Part shown: piece after piece, positions 1 to 7,897 of the stretch
Layout of the letters: every line of letters starts with the position of its first letter
Numbering within the stretch: position 1 is the first letter of the stretch
Assembly: GCF_000515315.1 (NCBI RefSeq)
Contig: NZ_KI911562.1
Span: 1,570,505 to 1,634,504 of the forward strand
Length of the DNA stretch: 64,000 bases
From: Asinibacterium sp. OR53
GTDB taxonomy: Bacteria; Bacteroidota; Bacteroidia; Chitinophagales; Chitinophagaceae
Reading direction: 5' to 3'
Program-made: the position numbers and the translations under genes
Notes under the pieces: generated by a model
Seen by the model: only the letters and a program-made list of their open reading frames with translations
Databases searched by the model: none
What the model was told of the DNA's origin: nothing

Positions 1-1
1 G

Positions 2-85
2 ATAAAAGAGAGCCGTATTATTAGTTCTAAGATAGGAAAAAAACATTTAATAAGACGTGAATATTTGGATGCGTTGATCCAATAA
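2..85 (+). CDS. C-terminal end of a helix-turn-helix (excisionase/MerR-like) protein, partial
   Basis: An open frame runs in from the left edge and stops at a TAA, giving 27 residues that end in IRREYLDALIQ. A basic stretch (SSKIGKKHLIRREYLD) followed by a short hydrophobic end is the usual tail of small Bacteroidota helix-turn-helix proteins of the excisionase type, where the wing is followed by 'R..yldal'. The start and the HTH itself lie outside the window. Its position next to the integrase region fits a mobile-element regulator, but that is inference. Confidence 0.45.
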   Translation: MKESRIISSKIGKKHLIRREYLDALIQ

Positions 86-106
86 CGAACATCTTTAAAA
101 ATCTGA

Positions 107-222
107 GATTATTTCGATAGGGTGGGTAGCCCCTAACCCCGCAAGTGCTTGTGAGTTAGCTTATGAGACATCAGATCGTAATGTAAAACATGATTTTGCA
201 TCTTTTGCAACATTGCAATATT
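107..222 (+). repeat. Imperfect 115-bp direct repeat, copy 1
   Basis: This stretch and 250-364 share the same order of blocks: GATTATTT, a GGGTGGG(T/C)AG...CC(T/C)AACCC block, an AT-rich middle with a (A/C)CATGATTTT block, and a shared end TTTTGCAACATTGCAATATT. The G-rich/C-rich block can pair with itself to form a small hairpin. Together with the other repeats it fills the 554-bp non-coding stretch 86-639 upstream of the integrase. The two copies could be arm-type recombinase sites or a duplicated leader. No open frame of note lies here. Confidence 0.6.
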
Positions 223-249
223 CAGCAACACATCCTTTGAAAAAAACGC

Positions 250-364
250 GATTATTTTAATGGGGTGGGCAGGCCCCAACCCGGTGTCCCCTACAATTTT
301 AACTCTCACAGCATGCGATCACATTATAAACCATGATTTTACGCTTTTGCAACATTGCAATATT
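250..364 (+). repeat. Imperfect 115-bp direct repeat, copy 2
   Basis: Second copy of the repeat at 107-222. It differs in the middle but keeps the GATTATTT start, the GGGGTGGG...CCCCAACCC hairpin block and the TTGCAACATTGCAATATT end. In this copy the end continues into a perfect palindrome, TTGCAATATTGCAA, which occurs again at 4623-4636. Confidence 0.6.
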
Positions 365-401
365 GCAAGTGTGCATCTTTTATTGATTTATTTATTGGGT
401 T

Positions 402-426
402 GTATACACCAGTATGCAGTGTATAC
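402..426. repeat. Inverted repeat upstream of integrase
   Basis: GTATACAC, a 9-base spacer, then GTGTATAC: perfect 8-base arms. It lies about 215 bases before the integrase start. A binding site for the integrase, the excisionase or a repressor are all possible. Confidence 0.5.
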
Positions 427-502
427 TCTCGTAAAACGGTTTTAAATCGATTTTAAACACTGTTTTGAAGAGTAAATACCAGTTTTGATGGTATAGGAAC
501 CG

Positions 503-527
503 GGTATTTTCGTGTATAGAAAATACC
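503..527. repeat. Inverted repeat in the integrase leader
   Basis: GGTATTTTC, a 7-base loop, GAAAATACC: perfect 9-base arms, about 110 bases before the ATG of the integrase. There is no T-run after it, so it is not a standard terminator. An operator or recombinase arm site is more likely than attenuation. Confidence 0.5.
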
Positions 528-639
528 TTTTGGGGTATTGGAAAATAACAACCCGCAAAAACAGTGGTTACTGTTGGTAGTTCCAGTTACTAATCGGATG
601 GTTAGTCCATCATTTAGTAACAGAAAACGTAAAAACAGT

Positions 640-1776
640 ATGAAAGTCCATCTTAGGAAGAGGGTAGGTCGGTTATCCACCGAAAATGAAAAAAAAGGTA
701 AAAAACAAATGGCCAGCTTGTACTTGACGTGCATCCCCAGACCAGGAGCAAAGGTTCAATATGAATGGCTTAACCTTCACGTTTACGAGAACCCAAAGAC
801 AAACATTGAAAAAGACCACAACAAAGAAACCATGCTGCTGGCGGAATCTGTCAAAGCGCAACGGGTATTAGACCATCAAACAACTGGTCATGGGTTTGTA
901 AGCAGTATAAAAGGTAAGGTTGGTTTCCTTGATTATTTTAAGAAACTGGCTGACAGGAAGCGGGAAGATTCCAACGGTAATTATGGTAACTGGCAGAGTG
1001 CTTACGAACATCTGAAGACATATACTGGAAGAAAGGAGTATACGCTGGATCAGATCGATGAAAACTTCCTCGAAGGGTTCAAACAATACCTGCAGGGTAA
1101 TATCGTAAGACGGGGAACCGGTAAACTGGGAGCAAACTCTTCCCTCTCGTATTATAACAAAGTAAAAGCAGCATTGCGGGAAGCATACATGAACAAAATG
1201 ATCAAAGAAAACCCCAGTACTCGTGTAAAGGGATTAAAACCGGGAGAATCACACCGCCAGTACCTGACTTTGGAGGAATTACAGACATTGGCTGGAACGC
1301 AGTGTGATAATTCATTGCTCAAGAAAGCGTTCCTGTTCAGTGCATTAACAGGTTTGAGATGGAGTGATGTAAAGAACCTGTGTTGGAACAAAATACGGTA
1401 TACAGAGAATGGTGGATGGAGTCTTGAATATGTACAGAAGAAGACAAAGGCGGCAGAGATATTACCATTATCAGATCAGGCGGTAAAAATACTGGGAGAG
1501 AAACTGGATATGAACACAGCGGTATTTAAAGACCTGTGTTACCACACCCACATGAATAAACAACTACAGGACTGGATCAACAGGGCTGGAATCAATAAGA
1601 AAATCACTTTCCACTGTGCGAGACACACTTTTGCAACGTTGCAGCTTTCTATGGATACTGATATTTACACGGTCAGTAAACTGTTAGGACATCGACACCT
1701 GAAAACAACCGAAATCTATGCGAAGGTGATTGATAAAAAGAAGATCGAAGCGGTACAAAAACACTCTTTTTTATAA
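640..1776 (+). CDS. Site-specific tyrosine recombinase (integrase)
   Basis: Tyrosine recombinase of the Bacteroidota integrase type, which would cut and rejoin DNA at an attachment site for element integration and excision. The N-terminal part (first ~90 residues) looks like the arm-binding domain common to these integrases (YLTCIPRPG...YEWLNLHVYENP), followed by a SAM-like core-binding domain and the catalytic domain. The catalytic residues are visible: R in TGLRWSDV, HCAR (HxxR), the GHRH histidine and the tyrosine in IYAKV. The frame is open upstream to a TTG at 538, but ATG at 640 fits where family members start. Length of about 378 residues is normal. The leader carries several repeats. 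Confidence 0.9.
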   Translation: MKVHLRKRVGRLSTENEKKGKKQMASLYLTCIPRPGAKVQYEWLNLHVYENPKTNIEKDHNKETMLLAESVKAQRVLDHQTTGHGFVSSIKGKVGFLDYFKKLADRKREDSNGNYGNWQSAYEHLKTYTGRKEYTLDQIDENFLEGFKQYLQGNIVRRGTGKLGANSSLSYYNKVKAALREAYMNKMIKENPSTRVKGLKPGESHRQYLTLEELQTLAGTQCDNSLLKKAFLFSALTGLRWSDVKNLCWNKIRYTENGGWSLEYVQKKTKAAEILPLSDQAVKILGEKLDMNTAVFKDLCYHTHMNKQLQDWINRAGINKKITFHCARHTFATLQLSMDTDIYTVSKLLGHRHLKTTEIYAKVIDKKKIEAVQKHSFL

Positions 1777-1825
1777 TTTTAAATACTAATATTTTTATCA
1801 TTTTCTGAATTTCGATTACCTGTAT

Positions 1826-1842
1826 CCCTTTATGATAAAGGG
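1826..1842. repeat. 17-base perfect palindrome after the integrase
   Basis: CCCTTTAT G ATAAAGGG, 50 bases past the integrase stop. It could be a weak hairpin terminator (no T-run follows) or a protein-binding site. The remaining gap 1777-2135 is AT-rich with no gene, apart from the promoter-like element at 2046. Confidence 0.45.
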
Positions 1843-2045
1843 TTCTAGCCAAATTTTATTGTTTTCTGCAGTTGCAGTGTATTCACAGTTTTCAGAAATT
1901 GACAAAATGCAATGCAGCAAAGGGTTTCGCTTAATTTTCCATAACCCCCTGCTGCAGTCATTTTTGCATAATAAATTGATAATCATATCATATTAAAAAA
2001 TAAAAAGTAGAAACGAACGCATCAGTTAACATTCAGCGAAAAATC

Positions 2046-2053
2046 TAGTTTTG
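2046..2053 (+). promoter_or_regulatory. Bacteroidota -7 box for the excisionase/replication operon
   Basis: TAGTTTTG matches the Bacteroidota TAnnTTTG -7 consensus exactly. It lies 82 bases upstream of the 2136 start, giving a leader of about 75 bases that contains a small GC-rich inverted repeat (CGCGG CCT CCGCG). I do not see a clear TTTG -33 box at the right distance. Confidence 0.4.
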
Positions 2054-2135
2054 TCGCGGCCTCCGCGATTGATGGGGACGAGAGATATAAAATGTTCAAT
2101 CAGAACATTATTTAATCACTCAAAAACCATCAAAA

Positions 2136-2411
2136 ATGGAAAAACAAATCCTACAGGAGTTGCAAGAAATAAAACGACTCCTATCACTTCACAAAGAAGT
2201 ATTCACTCTTGAAGAGTTCTGCACCTATGCAGGTCTTTCACAAAATCAAGGCTATCATTTAACGTCAACCCGACAGGTACCCTTTTACCGACCCTTTGGT
2301 AAAAAGATTTACCTGCGTAAAGATGATGTAATGGACTTTCTATTGAAAAATCCAGCAGGTACTCGTGCAGCAATCGCAAAGAAATCAGTATTAAAAACAA
2401 TAAAACAATAA
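2136..2411 (+). CDS. Excisionase-like helix-turn-helix protein
   Basis: 91 residues. The N-terminal helix (MEKQILQELQEIKRLLSLHKE) is followed by the winged HTH of the MerR/excisionase type: FTLEEFCTYAGLSQNQGYHLT as the HTH and YRPFGKKIYLRKDDVMDFLL as the wing and following helix. Such proteins bind DNA near the integrase site and control excision or the downstream replication gene. It ends two bases before the next start, so the two are almost certainly co-transcribed. Confidence 0.8.
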   Translation: MEKQILQELQEIKRLLSLHKEVFTLEEFCTYAGLSQNQGYHLTSTRQVPFYRPFGKKIYLRKDDVMDFLLKNPAGTRAAIAKKSVLKTIKQ

Positions 2412-2413
2412 CA

Positions 2414-4561
2414 ATGAAACAGACAATTTCAAATTTCAGGAACATGTCAGTTCCCACAGGAGTAATGAGTTTACAACAAGTTTATGACCTTATCATAGGT
2501 GATGATCTGATGGAACAAACCAATCAGTTGAGAACCCTATTAAGAGAAGGAAAGAAAACGGAGTTCGATGAACAAAAAAAGAAACTACCTGCTGTTACCT
2601 TTTCAGGAGAGTTCGAAGGGGGTAGAAAGACTGAAAATCTGGTCAGGTATACCCAACACGTTTGTCTTGATTTCGATAAAATACCTACTCCGGAAGAATT
2701 GGAGCGTGCAAAAGCAATAATAAAGGACGAGGTGATAACGAAGCTGGTGTTTGTAAGCCCTTCAGGTAAAGGGTTAAAAGTTGTTGTTGAAGTCGAAGCA
2801 TCGGTGGAAAACCATAAAGATGTGTATGCACAGGTTGCAAAATACTATGCGGATAAAATCGGGTTCCCGGCAGACCACACTTCTGATGTCCCACGTCTTA
2901 CATTCCTTTGTTGGGATAAAGATGCATTTTTCAATGAGTTGTATGAAGTGGTTGCTTATCAACCAGTAGAAAAGAAACAGGAGGTAAAGAAACCAGTGGA
3001 AAGAAATGGATCCCCTATTGACTGTCAGGTGAGAGAGATTTTCGAATACGCGATCAGTTTTACTGAAAGAGTATGCAAATTCGAGGAAGGGAGCCGGAAT
3101 AAATTTGTGCTCACGCTGGCTAGCAACTGTAACAAATGGGGTCTATGTAAAGACTTTGTAATTGATTTGTGTATTGATCGTTATACTGATAGTGGATTCG
3201 ATGAAAAAGAGATCGAACGAGTAGTGAACAACGCTTATAAAAACACTGAACTTTATAACACATGGAACAGACCAGTTATAATACAACCCGAGGTTTTGAT
3301 CTCAAAAGAAACACTTCCCATTGTAAATGAAATTGCAGAGGATACAACATCATTCTTTAATGATGATGTGTACGACAACCTCCCGGGATTAATACGCGAT
3401 GTAACCGATGTGTTTACAGTGAAAAGAGAGAAGGATATGTTCCTCCTGTCTTTCGTCACAATTATAAGCGGACACTTGCACTCTATAACTGGTTGGTATA
3501 TTGATGATCTTTTGTATGCAAACATTTATTCACTTCTTATTGCTCCTGCTGCATCTGGTAAACGGATGATGAGTAAAGCAATGGATATATTTTCATGGGT
3601 AGATGCTAATAAAAAAACAAATTACGCGCCACTGATTTCGATCAATGGTACCTTTAAATCTATCATAAGCCAACTGAATAACAGTGATGGAACAGGGGTA
3701 TTATATGACGAAGAGATTGAGGCGTTGAGTAAGTTACTGAAGTATGATAAGAATGGAATGAGTTTTATTTTAAAACAGGGATACGATAACAGAGTGTTGC
3801 GAAATGGCAGAGTTGCATCGAACCAGGAAATAGTGCAAACACCTAAGTTTTCGTTTTTGACTGCCGGTAACCCTCACCAGCTTCCGAATGTAGTTCCGGT
3901 TGTCAGTGATGGAGCGTTTAGTAGAAACCTGTTTTATACCTACAACGACGTAACACCATTCTATGATGTGAGACCTGGTGGATGGAAACACTTTGTTGAA
4001 CAAAAAGAAGAGTATACAGAGCAGTTATCCACCCTTATTGATTTTACACTTTCACATCCATTTGATTTCACATTTACTGATGATCAATTCGATCGTATCA
4101 GAACTAATGGGTTGGAACTACAACAACAATATAATGTTGCAAAGGAACAACACATGGATCAGGTGATAAAACGGAATGGACGTGCAATTTTCAAAATTGC
4201 AATGCTGCTCAGCGCATTCCGAAAGTGGTCAGAAAGGAACAGTGATAATAAATATATCTGTCACGATACTGATTTTAATACTGCTTTCTCGATGATCGAA
4301 ACATTGACTGTTCATGCCTACTTCGCCGGACAAATCTTAAAGGGTGAAGGAAAAACCACAGTGTCGAGTGTTGTAGATAGGAAAACCAAGATGCTGGAAG
4401 CGGTTCCTGATTGTTTCACCAAGGACGATGCCGAACAGGTCATTAAAGACCTTGGATTTAATGTTCATGAACGAACTGTATATAATGATCTGCAGAGGTT
4501 GGAAAAGGATGGTGTCCTAACCCATGAACACAATAAATATTGTAAAAAAGCGACTCTGTAG
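2414..4561 (+). CDS. VirE N-terminal / DUF3987-like replication or mobilisation protein
   Basis: 715 residues. The first ~170 resemble the BT4734/BF3469-type VirE N-terminal domain (VRYTQHVCLDFDKIP, then TKLVFVSPSGKGLKVVVEVE, and TSDVPRLTFLCWDKDAFF), a primase-like fold. A linker leads to a DUF3987-like ATPase region with a P-loop-like APAASGKRM (about residues 376-384) and an acidic VLYDEEIEAL (about 429-438). The C-terminus looks like a winged helix (FTKDDAEQVIKDLG...ERTVYNDLQRLEKDGVLT). These proteins are typical cargo next to integrases in Bacteroidota mobilisable elements. A hairpin terminator follows directly. Confidence 0.75.
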   Translation: MKQTISNFRNMSVPTGVMSLQQVYDLIIGDDLMEQTNQLRTLLREGKKTEFDEQKKKLPAVTFSGEFEGGRKTENLVRYTQHVCLDFDKIPTPEELERAKAIIKDEVITKLVFVSPSGKGLKVVVEVEASVENHKDVYAQVAKYYADKIGFPADHTSDVPRLTFLCWDKDAFFNELYEVVAYQPVEKKQEVKKPVERNGSPIDCQVREIFEYAISFTERVCKFEEGSRNKFVLTLASNCNKWGLCKDFVIDLCIDRYTDSGFDEKEIERVVNNAYKNTELYNTWNRPVIIQPEVLISKETLPIVNEIAEDTTSFFNDDVYDNLPGLIRDVTDVFTVKREKDMFLLSFVTIISGHLHSITGWYIDDLLYANIYSLLIAPAASGKRMMSKAMDIFSWVDANKKTNYAPLISINGTFKSIISQLNNSDGTGVLYDEEIEALSKLLKYDKNGMSFILKQGYDNRVLRNGRVASNQEIVQTPKFSFLTAGNPHQLPNVVPVVSDGAFSRNLFYTYNDVTPFYDVRPGGWKHFVEQKEEYTEQLSTLIDFTLSHPFDFTFTDDQFDRIRTNGLELQQQYNVAKEQHMDQVIKRNGRAIFKIAMLLSAFRKWSERNSDNKYICHDTDFNTAFSMIETLTVHAYFAGQILKGEGKTTVSSVVDRKTKMLEAVPDCFTKDDAEQVIKDLGFNVHERTVYNDLQRLEKDGVLTHEHNKYCKKATL

Positions 4562-4577
4562 TCAAAATCAATAAAAG

Positions 4578-4608
4578 ACCGGTCAGAACTTCTGGCCGGT
4601 TTTTTTAT
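4578..4608 (+). terminator. Rho-independent terminator
   Basis: ACCGGTCAGAA C TTCTGGCCGGT followed by a run of seven T residues, starting 17 bases after the stop of the 2414 gene. It is the only strong element in the gap 4562-4867, which otherwise holds a 15-bp repeat copy and an imperfect inverted repeat around 4723-4755. Confidence 0.85.
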
Positions 4609-4621
4609 TTCGAAATTGCAA

Positions 4622-4636
4622 ATTGCAATATTGCAA
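4622..4636. repeat. 15-bp palindromic repeat, second copy
   Basis: ATTGCAATATTGCAA, identical to 354-368. A related shorter copy ends at 222. The two exact copies are direct repeats that bracket integrase, excisionase and VirE-type gene (4.27 kb). Confidence 0.6.
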
Positions 4637-4867
4637 CGAGATGTTTCTTTGTTCCCGCTATATAAATAATAAAATACAGATTCGGGGTGATATTTCCAAA
4701 GGGTACAGATTCCAATAATTCCACTCTTATACCTGAATAGTATAAAGGGTGGAAGATTCTTCACACATAATGGGAAAATTCGACTCCGATCTTAAAATAA
4801 GGGAAAGGTACCGCCAGACAGTTTGAATCAAAAAAAGTACACAATGTGGAGGTGAAAAACGTTACTC

Positions 4868-5116
4868 TTAGAATTTAACATCTACCAACACTTTCAAATC
4901 AACTTTAAGCGCTTTCGCAATAACGTATAGAGTGGATATGGTGGGATTGTTCTCACCGCGTTCTATGCGACCGATCTGTGACAGGGGGACGTCAGCTTCA
5001 TTGGCAAGGTCTTCCTGGGATAGTTCTTGCTTTAACCTTAGGCTCCGTATTCGTTCCCCTAGGGCTGTTACCAACTTCTTGTTTTTCACGTTAATCACGG
5101 ACCCAAATTGGGTCAA
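4868..5116 (-). CDS. XRE-family transcriptional regulator
   Basis: 82 residues, a single Cro/C1-type HTH domain: LGERIRSLRLKQELSQEDLANEADVPLSQIGRIERGENNPTISTLYVIAKAL. The size and domain are like controller proteins of restriction-modification and toxin-type modules. The frame begins at TTG 5116, but GTG codons at 5098 and 5089 (MKNKKLVTALGERI) are equally possible. It is divergent from the OGG-fold gene, and the 71-base gap holds a promoter with a perfect palindrome, the expected target of this regulator. Confidence 0.8.
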   Translation of the reverse strand: MTQFGSVINVKNKKLVTALGERIRSLRLKQELSQEDLANEADVPLSQIGRIERGENNPTISTLYVIAKALKVDLKVLVDVKF

Positions 5117-5124
5117 ATGAATAT

Positions 5125-5155
5125 TTTGAATAGACGCATATATGCGTTATTTTTG
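5125..5155 (+). promoter_or_regulatory. Promoter of the OGG-fold gene with palindromic operator
   Basis: TTTG (5125-5128), 19-base spacer, TATTTTTG (5148-5155): an exact match to the Bacteroidota -33/-7 promoter. The spacer contains ACGCATATATGCGT (5134-5147), a perfect 14-base palindrome that lies exactly between the two boxes. A second palindrome, ACCCAAATTGGGT (5101-5113), overlaps the 5' end of the XRE gene. A repressor bound to the first site would block the promoter; that the XRE protein is this repressor is inference. Confidence 0.65.
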
Positions 5156-5187
5156 GAATACTGCACATAAAATGCAGTGATAAAAGC

Positions 5188-5844
5188 ATGGAACTGGCAG
5201 CTTATACGAACCTAATCAAACAGATACCTTACAGGGAGCATTCTTTTGAGACAAAGAGAAAGGTATGGGAGCCATATCGGAATAGACAACAGTTTATTCA
5301 GTTTTATAATGATACTTTATTGAATAATGAAGTGGTGACCTTTTCTAGGGGTGAATTATTTTCCATAGTAAAAGAGGACCCTTGCAAGGCAATATTTGCA
5401 ACCATTTTATGGGGGTATCCTAACGGGTACACGTTAGGATTCAATATGGCAACCCTGTTTCCAAAGTTCCTTAAACAAGTCAAATTCTTATCAAAACAGT
5501 TGCCAATTCAAAAGAGCATTACAGAGGACGAATTAAAAAATATGCTAAAAAGCTGTAATGGTATTGGGTTGAGTACCCTTACTAAGCTGCTGTATTTTTT
5601 TAATATAAAGATGGATGGAAATAGGTGCTTGATAATGGACGCAAGAATTATTCGTATTCTCAATAATACAGAGTTTAAAGAACTGCGCTCATTTTTTGGT
5701 ATGGGTACTAATGAACAAAGTGGTATACGACATTATGCTGACTATTTGCGAGTGTGTTCTCAATTATCCAAAAAATACGGATATAAACCCGATCAACTGG
5801 AGCTATTCCTCTTCCTGTTCGGAAACAATCTGAAAAATCAATAG
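5188..5844 (+). CDS. OGG-fold DNA glycosylase-like protein
   Basis: 218 residues. The segment 120-152 looks like a helix-hairpin-helix DNA-glycosylase core: LKSCNGIGLSTLTKLLYFF, then the conserved aspartate in LIMDARIIRIL (D151). K133 in LTKLL is a candidate catalytic lysine, though its spacing differs from classical HhH-GPD enzymes. An upstream ILWGYPNGYTLGF block is also typical of bacterial proteins annotated as 8-oxoguanine DNA glycosylase OGG-fold. Whether it excises a damaged or modified base is unknown. Partnering with a divergent XRE regulator suggests controlled expression, as in defence-like modules. Confidence 0.55.
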   Translation: MELAAYTNLIKQIPYREHSFETKRKVWEPYRNRQQFIQFYNDTLLNNEVVTFSRGELFSIVKEDPCKAIFATILWGYPNGYTLGFNMATLFPKFLKQVKFLSKQLPIQKSITEDELKNMLKSCNGIGLSTLTKLLYFFNIKMDGNRCLIMDARIIRILNNTEFKELRSFFGMGTNEQSGIRHYADYLRVCSQLSKKYGYKPDQLELFLFLFGNNLKNQ

Positions 5845-5898
5845 AAATCCGTTGTAACCCGAGTAATCGGTCTGATTTTCAGGAAAAATACAAACACA

Positions 5899-7128
5899 AT
5901 GAAAAAAGCAATTATCCTGACTATACACCTTTTGTGTATAGTTAATTTCTACTCAAAAGCCCAGAAATTTGGGGATGCAGCTGAAAAAGTGAAATTTCTT
6001 GTTCAAATGCATATGCAAGAATCTTATAATTCGCAAGGCCCTCACTCGGTTCGAGAAGACTACAAAGTAGTAATGGCCAACGGTAGCATCAGCGAAGTAA
6101 TCTTGCAGCAAGAAAATGTTCCGGAAATGTTTTTACGGCGACCTATTTCTTTCAGGACAAGATATGTAATGAACGCAGGTGTATTAAGTCGTGTGGTGAA
6201 GGAATATTTTGATGTAAGCGTGTCAGACCTTATGAGGTCGTTTAAAGCAAATTATAATGGTAATAAGATAAACGATTACTATTTCAATGATGATTATTCG
6301 GCTTATACGAAGATATATTTAGGCTCAAATCAGTTAGCTACCGCTGAAACAAAGACAACGAAGTTGAGCGACTTCCCACCGAGTGTACGAGAAACTGTAA
6401 AAAAGTCAATGAATGAAGCAAAGAGCCGAATTACACTGCAACAGGAAAATGAAAGAATCACGCAAGCGCAAAGAGAAGTTGAAGATTACAACTTCAAGCA
6501 TACACGTTATGATCTTGGAAAATATGATACTACAATGTTCAACCGGTTTCTGAACGTGTTAAAGAAGAATTTCTTGAACTATTGCAGAGGTGATGCTCCT
6601 GAGTATAAGGATTTGTGGTATGGGTATAAAGGTGCTTCAAATGGCTTCATCAGTTATAATAATGTTTATAATGTTTTGTACGAAATGAAAGATAATAGCA
6701 GGGAGACCGAACAAAGAGGAAATGTTATTATAGCAGGTTCTAATGATATACGCACAGTTGTATCCGGTCAATTATTATCAGGAACCGATAACGATATGAA
6801 AATAGTACGGACAAGTAGTGTTCCGCTTCCGATGATAACCTTGTCTGGAAAAAAGGTTCTTACAAAGGCCCAAATAGATTCTATGCGAATATCCTTTGTT
6901 AAAGGGATTACTATTGCGAAATGCGGGAAAAAGGGAGTTGAGTTTACGAAGTTTCCGCCACAGGAAAATATTAAGCCATACATTGAAGGGGTGCTGGCGG
7001 AGAAGAAAGGGCGGTTCATTATAAGATATGAAGTGGCAAATATTCTGAATGAGAATTTCACAAGTATCACTTTCAAACCTTACATAACGCTTTTTGGAGA
7101 ATATCAAGAAGAATATAAGGGAAGGTGA
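5899..7128 (+). CDS. Secreted protein of unknown function
   Basis: 409 residues with a clear signal peptide (MKKAIILTIHLLCIVNFYSKAQ). The mature part is hydrophilic, with a likely helical, Glu/Gln-rich stretch around residues 170-200 (KKSMNEAKSRITLQQENERITQAQREVED), and no motif I recognise. It starts 54 bases after the OGG-fold gene and its last 35 bases overlap the FtsK-like frame, so the three may be co-transcribed. The overlap could also mark a recombination joint. No function can be assigned. Confidence 0.7.
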   Translation: MKKAIILTIHLLCIVNFYSKAQKFGDAAEKVKFLVQMHMQESYNSQGPHSVREDYKVVMANGSISEVILQQENVPEMFLRRPISFRTRYVMNAGVLSRVVKEYFDVSVSDLMRSFKANYNGNKINDYYFNDDYSAYTKIYLGSNQLATAETKTTKLSDFPPSVRETVKKSMNEAKSRITLQQENERITQAQREVEDYNFKHTRYDLGKYDTTMFNRFLNVLKKNFLNYCRGDAPEYKDLWYGYKGASNGFISYNNVYNVLYEMKDNSRETEQRGNVIIAGSNDIRTVVSGQLLSGTDNDMKIVRTSSVPLPMITLSGKKVLTKAQIDSMRISFVKGITIAKCGKKGVEFTKFPPQENIKPYIEGVLAEKKGRFIIRYEVANILNENFTSITFKPYITLFGEYQEEYKGR

Positions 7129-7807
7129 GCCCAGCTTAGAATTGGTGGAGATGACAATTCCTTTTGTGATAGGCAAGAACAGCAATGGGGAAGATAAGTA
7201 CATTGACCTTGCAGCAATTTCATTATTGATGGTTTCTTACAGCAAGGATAACCAACTGACAGAAGTGGTTGGTAGACTGTTGCAATTGAACTGTGACCGC
7301 AACCAAATGAATTATATCATCGCAACGTCAAAGATTGTTCAACAAAACCTGCATATAAATAATGATGTTGTTTTCTTAAAGGACGACCCTGAAAAATCAA
7401 CCGTTAAGTCAAGACTGCATTTATTGAAAAGGGTACAGAGGGAAATAAAAAAGAGAGAGAATGTCGCAGACAAACAGGAACTACCACATCAATTCTTAAT
7501 CATTGATGACGTATGGGATTTGGTTACAGCGAAACCCAAATCAGTTGGTTTATCCCTGATGAACATATTACTGGACGGGGTAGCTATAGGGGTTCACACG
7601 ATCTTGGCCAGTGGACTTTCTTACCGGAACCTGTTGCAGCAGCTTGTACAAATAAACCCATCATTGACTACCGAACTGGAGCGGAGATTTGGTAAACCCA
7701 TCCCGAAACAAATGAACGTATTGGGTACAGAGCTGATATACACCCCGGATGATTTGATCTTCCTAAAGGAAGAAGGTGAGATGGAAATGAAGCGATTTTT
7801 TAAATAA
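7094..7807 (+). CDS. FtsK/SpoIIIE-like ATPase-domain protein lacking the Walker A motif
   Basis: 237 residues. VEMTIPFVIGKNSNGEDKYIDLAAISLLMV parallels the FtsK segment 'ELPvvLGKdi.ge....DLakmPHLLvAG', but where FtsK has GATGSGKS this protein has VSYSKDNQ, so the P-loop is absent. Further on, FLIIDDVWDLV (134-143) parallels the Walker B region 'vvviDEfaDLm', and GVAIGVHTILASG parallels 'aRAvGIHLilATQ'. It is thus a C-terminal FtsK motor remnant or pseudo-ATPase. The start may be TTG 7094 or ATG 7150. A fragment matching its last 14 residues is found at 11110-11154. Confidence 0.45.
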   Translation: MENIKKNIREGEPSLELVEMTIPFVIGKNSNGEDKYIDLAAISLLMVSYSKDNQLTEVVGRLLQLNCDRNQMNYIIATSKIVQQNLHINNDVVFLKDDPEKSTVKSRLHLLKRVQREIKKRENVADKQELPHQFLIIDDVWDLVTAKPKSVGLSLMNILLDGVAIGVHTILASGLSYRNLLQQLVQINPSLTTELERRFGKPIPKQMNVLGTELIYTPDDLIFLKEEGEMEMKRFFK

Positions 7808-7897
7808 AAAGCTGCATTTGATATTTTTAATTACATTAGTATTAGATATAATAGGAGGAATTTGCGATAGAAATTGAATGCTTTAACAGGTACAGCT

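Noticed and set aside
1..640. A tRNA gene as the integration target of the element
   Set aside because: I looked for a cloverleaf and a TTCGANTC-type T-loop near the integrase and found none; the true attachment site stays unknown.
5899..7807. Secreted orphan and FtsK-like frame as one gene split by a frameshift
   Set aside because: The first has its own signal peptide and ends naturally, and an exported N-terminus joined to a cytoplasmic motor domain would make no sense.
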